Source: Oceanihabitans sp.
GTDB taxonomy: Bacteria; Bacteroidota; Bacteroidia; Flavobacteriales; Flavobacteriaceae
Reading direction: 5' to 3'
Length of the DNA: 12,032 bases
NCBI GenBank assembly: GCA_018067265.1
Contig: JAGPUY010000405.1
Coordinates: 1 to 12,032, forward strand
Shown here: positions 7,301-12,032 of the stretch, piece by piece
How positions within the stretch are numbered: position 1 is the stretch's first letter
Layout: the number at the start of each line of letters is the position of its first letter
Notes under the pieces: generated by a model
Databases searched by the model: none
What the model was told of the DNA's origin: nothing
Seen by the model: the letters and a program-made list of their open reading frames with translations, nothing else
Translations under genes and position numbers: made by a program

Positions 7301-7328
7301 CTAAAGTATAGATATTACTTTACAACAA
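7301..7328 (-). promoter_or_regulatory. Candidate promoter for rnz
   Basis: On the minus strand a TTG (7326-7328) lies 17 bases before TACTTTAG (7301-7308), one base off the Bacteroidota TAnnTTTG box. Transcription would start a few bases downstream, before the ATG at 7271 and after the alternative Met at 7301. This would favour the shorter rnz. The evidence is only the weak consensus match. Confidence 0.3.
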
Positions 7329-7350
7329 ACGAATCTATACCTTAACTTTT

Positions 7351-7683
7351 TTAGATACCTAAGTCGCGTTCTATCTCTTCCATTTCAATAACATCATGCG
7401 CTTCAAGTAAAGTTGGCACAACCATTATTTCATCTGGAGTTTCACTGATGTTTATTTTATCTGCTACAATAACAAAAGATTTTTTAGCTCCTCTATGTTT
7501 GTTAGATATTTGTAAAAATTCCACAATATTTTCTAACGTAATTGGTTTTAAGCTCGTTAGATTAACGATAATATTATCGTTTTTAAATCTTTCATATAAC
7601 ACATTTAGCTTTTTTACTAACTCAATAGTAGATGCCTTTTCTTGTGTAATAATAGTTATGTTCTCTTCGGTATCAAAAATCAT
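7351..7683 (-). CDS. Small STAS-like protein between pyrB and rnz
   Basis: This 110-residue cytoplasmic protein has no signal peptide. The predicted order is strand NITIITQEK (8-16), helix TIELVKKLNVLYERF (19-33), strand NIIVNLTSLK (37-46), helix TLENIVEFLQISNKH (49-63), strand KKSFVIVAD (67-75), and a final acidic helix VPTLLEAHDVIEMEEIERDLG. This follows the STAS fold of anti-sigma factor antagonists. The usual phosphorylated D-S after the central strand is not present; the loop reads NLTSLKPIT, so a standard phospho-switch is doubtful. Its ATG lies only 3 bp after the pyrB stop, which suggests cotranscription and translational coupling. Its function is unknown. Position suggests a link to pyrB or rnz, but nothing in the sequence shows which. 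Confidence 0.75.
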   Translation of the reverse strand: MIFDTEENITIITQEKASTIELVKKLNVLYERFKNDNIIVNLTSLKPITLENIVEFLQISNKHRGAKKSFVIVADKINISETPDEIMVVPTLLEAHDVIEMEEIERDLGI

Positions 7684-7686
7684 AAT

Positions 7687-8616
7687 TTACTGTTTTATTT
7701 TTGAAGCTAATAAATATATTACTGCCATCCTAATAGCTACACCATTTTGTACTTGATCTAAAATAATGGCTTGTTTCGAATCTGCTACATCACTAGTGAT
7801 TTCTACTCCTCTATTTATTGGTCCAGGATGCATGATCGTTATTTCTTTATCTAAAGAATCTAACAAGGTTTTATCTACTCCAAATTGTTGTGCATATTCT
7901 CTAGTTGTAGGAAAGTAGCTTACGTCCATTCGTTCATTTTGTACGCGTAACATATTTGCCACATCACACCAATTTAAAGCTTTACGTAAGTTGGTTTCTA
8001 CTTTTACGCCTAATTTATCTATATACTTTGGTATTAATGTTTTTGGTCCGCAAACCATCACATTTGCTCCTTGTAATTGTAAAGCAAAAATATTAGATAA
8101 TGCGACACGACTGTGCAAAATATCACCAACGATAACCACGTTTTTCCCTTTTACTTCTCCTAGTTTCTCTCGTATAGAATAACTATCCAGTAATGCTTGT
8201 GTTGGGTGCTCATGTGCGCCGTCTCCTGCATTTATGATACTTGCACTAACGTGCTTAGATAAAAATACGCCTGCTCCAGGATTGGGGTGCCGCATCACTA
8301 CCATATCTACTTTCATGGAAAGTATATTGTTTACGGTATCTATTAATGTTTCTCCTTTTTTTACTGAAGATTGCGCCGCCGAAAAATTAATGACATCTGC
8401 TGAGAGTCTTTTTTCTGCTAATTCGAAAGATAATTTGGTACGTGTAGAATTTTCAAAAAATAAATTAGCAATAGTAATATCACGAAGTGATGGTACTTTT
8501 TTAATTGGTCTGTTAATCACTTCTTTAAAATGATCTGCAGTTTTAAAAATGAGTTCGATATCTTTTTTGTTAAGATATTTAATTCCTAATAAGTGATTTA
8601 CACTTAATTCGCTCAT
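7687..8616 (-). CDS. pyrB: Aspartate carbamoyltransferase catalytic chain
   Basis: It condenses carbamoyl phosphate with aspartate to N-carbamoyl-aspartate, the first committed step of pyrimidine synthesis. The 309-residue protein has the full signature. FFENSTRT at 53-60 (STRT 57-60) is the carbamoyl-phosphate loop. SSVKKGET at 83-90 has the lysines that reach into a neighbouring subunit's site. HEHPTQALLD has H137, GDILHSRVA is at 164-172, and R224 lies in MLRVQ. HPGPINRG at 263-270 and R296 near the C-terminus complete the set. No regulatory chain (pyrI) gene is adjacent in the window, and pyrR is the next gene upstream. This suggests a trimer without allosteric subunits, controlled at the expression level (inference from Bacillus-type ATCases). 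It is preceded by a 114-bp gap after pyrR and followed within 3 bp by the STAS-like gene. Confidence 0.97.
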   Translation of the reverse strand: MSELSVNHLLGIKYLNKKDIELIFKTADHFKEVINRPIKKVPSLRDITIANLFFENSTRTKLSFELAEKRLSADVINFSAAQSSVKKGETLIDTVNNILSMKVDMVVMRHPNPGAGVFLSKHVSASIINAGDGAHEHPTQALLDSYSIREKLGEVKGKNVVIVGDILHSRVALSNIFALQLQGANVMVCGPKTLIPKYIDKLGVKVETNLRKALNWCDVANMLRVQNERMDVSYFPTTREYAQQFGVDKTLLDSLDKEITIMHPGPINRGVEITSDVADSKQAIILDQVQNGVAIRMAVIYLLASKIKQ

Positions 8617-8634
8617 GTTTTTTAGTCTTCAATT

Positions 8635-8650
8635 GCAGTATATAGACTGC
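8635..8650 (-). other. Short hairpin just upstream of pyrB
   Basis: GCAGT (8635-8639) and ACTGC (8646-8650) form a 5-bp stem with a 6-nt loop, ending 18 bases before the pyrB ATG. On the minus strand AGTCT in this hairpin can instead pair with AGACT a few bases further on, so two structures compete. It could affect pyrB translation, but a stem this short may be chance. Confidence 0.3.
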
Positions 8651-8671
8651 GTAATTATTAATTTATTTTTT

Positions 8672-8720
8672 GAGACACTTCGAACTTCGCTCTGTGTGCC
8701 TTCGCTACACTTTACACCTG
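8672..8720. repeat. GC-richer patch with repeated CTTCG units in the pyrR-pyrB gap
   Basis: In a very AT-rich gap, bases 8672-8710 contain 21 G or C out of 39. CTTCG occurs at 8678-8682, 8685-8689 and 8700-8704, the last two as CTTCGCT. Blocks ACAC (8675-8678), GTGT (8694-8697) and ACAC (8707-8710) could pair in two alternative ways. It resembles the short interspersed intergenic repeats common in flavobacterial genomes (from memory, not checked). I do not see the Bacillus PyrR-binding RNA consensus in it. Confidence 0.45.
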
Positions 8721-8730
8721 TATATAAAAA

Positions 8731-9270
8731 TTAACTATAAATTAAATACACGACATCTTCCCCTTCATTTTCTATCCAATTTACTTTTACTTTTTCTTCA
8801 TTTATAGCATCCACTTGTCTTCCTCTATAATCTGGTTGAATTGGTAAATGCCTGCTAAAACGTCTGTCTATTAAGGTTAAAAGTTCTATTTCCTTTGGTC
8901 TACCAAAAGATTGAATTGCTGTTAATGCAGAGCGAATACTTCGGCCTGTATATAAAACATCATCAATAAAAACCACTTTTTTATCTTCTACAACACAATC
9001 CATTTCTGTAGCATTCGCTTCTAGAGGTTTGTCGCTTCTTCTAAAATCATCTCGATAAAAAGTAATATCTAGCTGCCCAGTTTGTAGGTTTTTGATTTTA
9101 TAATCTTCTTTTAGTAACGTAATTAACCTATTTGCTAAGTACTTTCCTCTAGGTTGAATACCTATTAGCACCGTATTTGTAAAGTCTTTATGTTTTTCAA
9201 TAAGTTGACAAGCCAGTCGATGAAGAATGATGTTTACCTCTTTTGCGTTAAGTAACACTTTTTGACCCAT
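8731..9270 (-). CDS. pyrR: PyrR, pyrimidine operon regulator / uracil phosphoribosyltransferase
   Basis: From the Met at 9270 the protein has 179 residues, against 181 in Bacillus subtilis PyrR, and begins with the typical MGQKVLLNAKEV. The upstream extension to 9309 would lie before the likely transcription start. It has the PRPP-binding loop VVFIDDVLYTGRSIRSAL at 99-116 and IGIQPRGKYLANRL at 36-49, both hallmarks of the type I phosphoribosyltransferase fold. The family binds pyr mRNA in a uridine-nucleotide-dependent way and causes attenuation, and often has uracil phosphoribosyltransferase activity. R73, R77 and R78 belong to a basic patch (FYRDDFRR) of the kind used for RNA contact. It heads the pyrR-pyrB-STAS-rnz run. 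Its target RNA in this organism is not evident, because its own leader is only about 20 bases. Confidence 0.95.
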   Translation of the reverse strand: MGQKVLLNAKEVNIILHRLACQLIEKHKDFTNTVLIGIQPRGKYLANRLITLLKEDYKIKNLQTGQLDITFYRDDFRRSDKPLEANATEMDCVVEDKKVVFIDDVLYTGRSIRSALTAIQSFGRPKEIELLTLIDRRFSRHLPIQPDYRGRQVDAINEEKVKVNWIENEGEDVVYLIYS

Positions 9271-9295
9271 AGAATATACAAACGTATTTGGTAAA

Positions 9296-9303
9296 CAAAG
9301 ATA
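9296..9303 (-). promoter_or_regulatory. Candidate -7 box of the pyrR promoter
   Basis: The minus strand reads TATCTTTG, an exact match to the Bacteroidota -7 consensus TAnnTTTG. A TTC lies at a spacing of 19 bases where TTG is expected. It lies about 25 bases before the chosen pyrR ATG, so the leader is only about 20 nt, too short to hold a terminator/antiterminator pair. Confidence 0.55.
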
Positions 9304-9344
9304 ATGCAAAATTTTAGAAGTTGAAAGACTAATTATATGTAATA

Positions 9345-9374
9345 AAAAAGCCTCTTATTTCTAAGAGGCTTTTT
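9345..9374 (-). terminator. Terminator of the T9SS-sorted secreted protein gene
   Basis: A perfect 13-bp stem (9345-9357 with 9362-9374) closes a 4-nt loop. On the minus strand the loop reads GAAA, a stable GNRA tetraloop, and the stem runs into six Ts. It starts 17 bp after the stop codon at 9392 and insulates pyrR from the gene upstream. Confidence 0.9.
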
Positions 9375-9391
9375 ATAGGAACGAAGAATTT

Positions 9392-10519
9392 TTACTTTTT
9401 GATAAACTTTTTAGTAGTCATTCTATTATTAGCGTGTAATTTCAAAAAATAAACACCTGCTTCTAATTTGGTAACATTAATAGATTTACTATTGGAAGCA
9501 TATTTAGTGTTTAAAACCGCTCTTCCGTTTAAATCAATAACAAGAACCGAAGCATCTTCTATGCTATTCAATTCTATATTTAATATATTATGTACGGGAT
9601 TTGGAAATATTTTGATTTCTAAATCCTTAAAAGAGACATGAGATAAGGTAACGTTAGCTTCTAAGAAATCCGCAATTCCATTGGAATTGGTGTCATCATC
9701 TAATGGGTTTCCGTTATTATTGTAATCTTCATTTATGGTTAAAATACCATCGCCATCATCATCGTCATCTTCATAATTTTTTAGGCCATCGTTATCGGTA
9801 TCATCGTCTAGATAATTCGCATTTCTATTGGCATCTTCTCTAGCATCATCAATGCCATCGCCATCATTATCTGCAGAAGTGCAAGTAGTAATATTTAAAA
9901 TATAATCAAAAATATTAACCTCCGTATTTACTGTATTATTTACTTTGCTGTATATATGTGTGTCTTCACTAAATGTTAAAACCGCATTAATAGGATTTAA
10001 ATCATCTACAGCATCTTGATAAGATAAGTGATAGGTAACAGTTAATTCACTATCGGATAAACCACAAAGCATCGCATTATAAATCCTCCCTTCTGTTTGG
10101 TATAAATCATTTAAATACGCTGTTTCTACTCCATCATTGTCTACATCGCAAAAATCAAATTGATATTGCCCATTTGGAGGTGGCGGACAACAAGTAAAAG
10201 CATTTAATGCGATGGTAATTTGCGAGGTTGCATACGTCCCGTTTAATGTATTAGTTACTCTTGCAAATACCGTTTCGTTATTGGAAGTATACGAATACAA
10301 ACGAGTTAATTCATTTGTATTATTTTGAGCATCTGCCAAGGAAGGATGGTAGGAAACTTTTACATCTATTTGATGCCCTTTTACTTTAGCATTAAGTATA
10401 AATAAGTCTATACAATCTGTATTATCAAAATTAATAAAGGTGGCATCATAAGCAACTGTTTGGGCATTTATTATTAAGCCGAAAAACAATGCTAAAAAAA
10501 GAAGTAATTTTTGTTTCAT
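9392..10519 (-). CDS. Secreted Asp-rich repeat protein with type A T9SS sorting domain
   Basis: The start MKQK at 10519 (375 residues) opens a signal peptide ending near IINAQ (about 16-20); another Met two codons upstream is possible. The mature part has two related modules. Residues about 51-108 and 158-211 share a V-x-Y-H-x-S...DA pattern and a later V-x-NT-x-N, separated by a FDFCDVDNDGVE segment (about 121-132); such segments occur in flavobacterial adhesins. Residues about 216-288 are an Asp/Asn-rich tract of thrombospondin type 3-like loops (DNDGDGIDD, DTDNDGLKNYEDDDDDGDG, DTNSNG), expected to bind calcium. The last 75 residues (about 301-375) match the T9SS type A sorting domain (Por_Secre_tail): IKIFPNPVHN, VLVIDLNGR, LEAGVYFLKL and TTKKFIKK. 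It is probably exported by the T9SS and attached at the surface. No catalytic domain is visible, so an adhesin role is likely but unproven. Confidence 0.88.
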   Translation of the reverse strand: MKQKLLLFLALFFGLIINAQTVAYDATFINFDNTDCIDLFILNAKVKGHQIDVKVSYHPSLADAQNNTNELTRLYSYTSNNETVFARVTNTLNGTYATSQITIALNAFTCCPPPPNGQYQFDFCDVDNDGVETAYLNDLYQTEGRIYNAMLCGLSDSELTVTYHLSYQDAVDDLNPINAVLTFSEDTHIYSKVNNTVNTEVNIFDYILNITTCTSADNDGDGIDDAREDANRNANYLDDDTDNDGLKNYEDDDDDGDGILTINEDYNNNGNPLDDDTNSNGIADFLEANVTLSHVSFKDLEIKIFPNPVHNILNIELNSIEDASVLVIDLNGRAVLNTKYASNSKSINVTKLEAGVYFLKLHANNRMTTKKFIKK

Positions 10520-10538
10520 AATCATTTCGTTATATGGA

Positions 10539-10546
10539 TAAAGGTA
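10539..10546 (-). promoter_or_regulatory. Candidate -7 box for the T9SS-sorted protein gene
   Basis: The minus strand reads TACCTTTA, one base off TAnnTTTG, about 20 bases upstream of the MKQK start and directly after the rpsA terminator. A TTTG inside the terminator loop region is a possible but slightly close -33 element. Confidence 0.3.
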
Positions 10547-10552
10547 TAAAAA

Positions 10553-10578
10553 AAAGCCTCTCCAAATGGAGAGGCTTT
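10553..10578 (-). terminator. rpsA terminator
   Basis: A perfect 11-bp GC-rich stem (10553-10563 with 10568-10578) closes a 4-nt loop (AAAT on plus, ATTT on minus). On the minus strand it runs into eight Ts. It lies 24 bp after the rpsA stop codon. Confidence 0.92.
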
Positions 10579-10602
10579 AATTATATAAAATTTTCAGAAA
10601 GA

Positions 10603-12032
10603 CTATGCTTTTCCGTCTAATTTATCTTTAAGCGCTTGTAAAGCTTCGTTAGCATCCCCTAAAGTAGGTTTAGCTTCTGCTGCTTGATTTGCCGCTTTTT
10701 TAACAGCTTCTTTTACATTCTTGATTTCTTCTTCTCTAAAGATAGCAGTATGCGAAGCAACTACTCTTTTAAATTCTTTATTAAATTCGATAATCTTGAA
10801 TTCTGCTGAATCTCCTTTTGTAAGTTTCTTACCATCTTCTTTTTCAAGATGACGAGAAGGAACAAAGGCAACGATATCTTCGTTAAACTCAATAGTAGCT
10901 CCTTTGTCTACAACTTCTGCAATTTCTGCAGTATGTGTAGTCCCTAAAGCAAATTCAGTTTCGTATTTATCCCAAGGGTTATCTGTTGTTTGTTTATGAC
11001 CTAAAGATAATTTACGTCCTTCAACATCTAACTCAAGTACCACTACATCTAAAGTATCACCAACTGCACAGAACTCAGATGGATGTTTGATTTTCTTAGT
11101 CCAAGATAAATCGGAGATGTAAATTAATCCATCAATACCTTCTTCTAATTCTACAAAAACACCAAAGTTTGTAAAGTTACGAACTGTTCCTGAATGTTTA
11201 GAACTTACAGGATATTTAGTTGTAATGTCTGTCCATGGATCTGGAGCCAGTTGCTTGATACCAAGAGACATTTTTCTATCTTCTCTATCTAAAGTTAAGA
11301 TTTGAGCTTCAACAATATCTCCTACAGAAACGAAATCTTGTGCAGAACGTAAATGTGTAGACCAAGACATTTCACTTACGTGAACTAATCCTTCAACACC
11401 TTCAGCTACCTCAACAAAAGCACCATAGTCAGCTATAACTACAACTTTACCTTTTACTTTGTCACCTACTTTTACTTCTTCACCTAATGCATCCCAAGGA
11501 TGTTTAGATAATTGTTTAAGACCTAATTGGATTCTTGATTTGTTTTCATCAAAATCAAGGATTACAACATTTAATTTTTGGTCTAACTCAACAATCTCAT
11601 TTGGATGATTGATTCTTGACCAAGAAAGATCTGTAATATGAACTAATCCATCAACACCACCAAGATCAATAAATACACCGTAAGAAGTAATGTTTTTAAC
11701 AATACCTTCAAGTACTTGACCTTTTTCTAGTTGACCAATAATTTCTTTCTTCTGTACTTCAATATCCGCTTCAATAAGCGCTTTATGAGATACTACTACG
11801 TTTTTGAATTCATGGTTGATTTTCACCACTTTGAACTCCATAGTTTTGTTTACATACTGATCGTAATCTCTAATTGGCTTAACGTCAATTTGAGAACCTG
11901 GTAAGAATGCTTCAATACCAAATACATCTACAATCATTCCACCTTTAGTTCTGCATTTTACAAAACCGTTTACTATTTCACCAGTGTCATGTGCATCGTT
12001 TACTCTATCCCAAGCTTTAATTACACGAGCTT
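10603..12032 (-). CDS. rpsA: 30S ribosomal protein S1, C-terminal part (5' end outside the window)
   Basis: The frame is open to the window edge, so the true start lies beyond 12032 and 475 residues are visible. The Met at 11937 is internal. Five S1 (OB-fold) RNA-binding domains can be seen at about 18-87, 104-175, 189-262, 277-348 and 364-431. Each of the middle three has the family pattern G-x-V...YGVF or FGVFVEL, then GLVH/GLIYIS, then SLG. Their linkers contain PWD/PWT. The first and last visible domains are more divergent. The tail (432-475) is rich in Lys, Ala and Glu. Bacterial S1 usually has six such domains, so one more is expected upstream. It unwinds and holds mRNA on the 30S subunit, which matters in Bacteroidota where Shine-Dalgarno sites are weak. 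The gene ends with its own strong terminator. Confidence 0.96.
   Translation of the reverse strand, partial: ARVIKAWDRVNDAHDTGEIVNGFVKCRTKGGMIVDVFGIEAFLPGSQIDVKPIRDYDQYVNKTMEFKVVKINHEFKNVVVSHKALIEADIEVQKKEIIGQLEKGQVLEGIVKNITSYGVFIDLGGVDGLVHITDLSWSRINHPNEIVELDQKLNVVILDFDENKSRIQLGLKQLSKHPWDALGEEVKVGDKVKGKVVVIADYGAFVEVAEGVEGLVHVSEMSWSTHLRSAQDFVSVGDIVEAQILTLDREDRKMSLGIKQLAPDPWTDITTKYPVSSKHSGTVRNFTNFGVFVELEEGIDGLIYISDLSWTKKIKHPSEFCAVGDTLDVVVLELDVEGRKLSLGHKQTTDNPWDKYETEFALGTTHTAEIAEVVDKGATIEFNEDIVAFVPSRHLEKEDGKKLTKGDSAEFKIIEFNKEFKRVVASHTAIFREEEIKNVKEAVKKAANQAAEAKPTLGDANEALQALKDKLDGKA

Noticed and set aside
7448..8533. Plus-strand open frames opposite pyrB and the STAS-like gene
   Set aside because: They are antisense shadows of well-supported genes, with no recognisable domains.
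8672..8720. Classic PyrR-binding anti-antiterminator
   Set aside because: The Bacillus consensus loop with its GAGG core is not found on the transcribed strand, and the possible stems are only 4 bp.

Overview
The window looks like the chromosome of a member of the Flavobacteriaceae (Bacteroidota). It is AT-rich, shows no clear Shine-Dalgarno sequences, and has several TAnnTTTG-like -7 boxes. It carries both kinds of type IX secretion (T9SS) cargo tail: a type B (gliding motility-associated) C-terminal domain at the left edge and a type A Por sorting domain at 9392-10519. A PorP/SprF outer-membrane protein and a PorE-type OmpA protein are also present.

Left block (1-3833, + strand): the 3' end of a large SprB-like surface adhesin, then a PorP/SprF-family barrel, then a protein with TPR, PD40 propeller, CarboxypepD_reg and OmpA domains. 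This reads as one surface-export cassette: cargo, its outer-membrane partner, and a peptidoglycan-binding anchor. It ends at a strong hairpin terminator at 3895-3921. A near-duplicate hairpin at 4045-4069 faces the other way and suits the next gene.

Middle block (4091-6369): a minus-strand CAP-domain lipoprotein and a minus-strand pdxH (pyridoxamine 5'-phosphate oxidase). These are followed by two small plus-strand genes, an SRPBCC-fold protein and an uncharacterised protein that may be SpoIIAA/STAS-like. The second overlaps the stop codon of rnz by 4 bp in a tail-to-tail arrangement.

Right block (6366-12032, all minus strand; transcription runs from high to low coordinates): rpsA (ribosomal protein S1, 5' end outside the window) with its terminator; a secreted T9SS protein with two related N-terminal modules, calcium-binding Asp-rich repeats and a type A sorting domain, with its own terminator; then pyrR, pyrB, a small STAS-like gene and rnz (RNase Z). 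pyrR has a recognisable -7 box and a very short leader. pyrB and the STAS-like gene are 3 bp apart. The pyrR-pyrB gap holds a GC-richer patch of repeated CTTCG units that the genes do not explain.

Most genes are ordinary housekeeping or common flavobacterial surface genes. I see no strong sign of an entirely new system. The most interesting points are the export cassette, the duplicated terminators that appear to work on opposite strands, the pyrR-pyrB intergenic patch, and two possible STAS-like proteins on either side of rnz. No gap between genes exceeds 300 bases; the largest is 3834-4090. I found no tRNA, rRNA, CRISPR array or insertion sequence.
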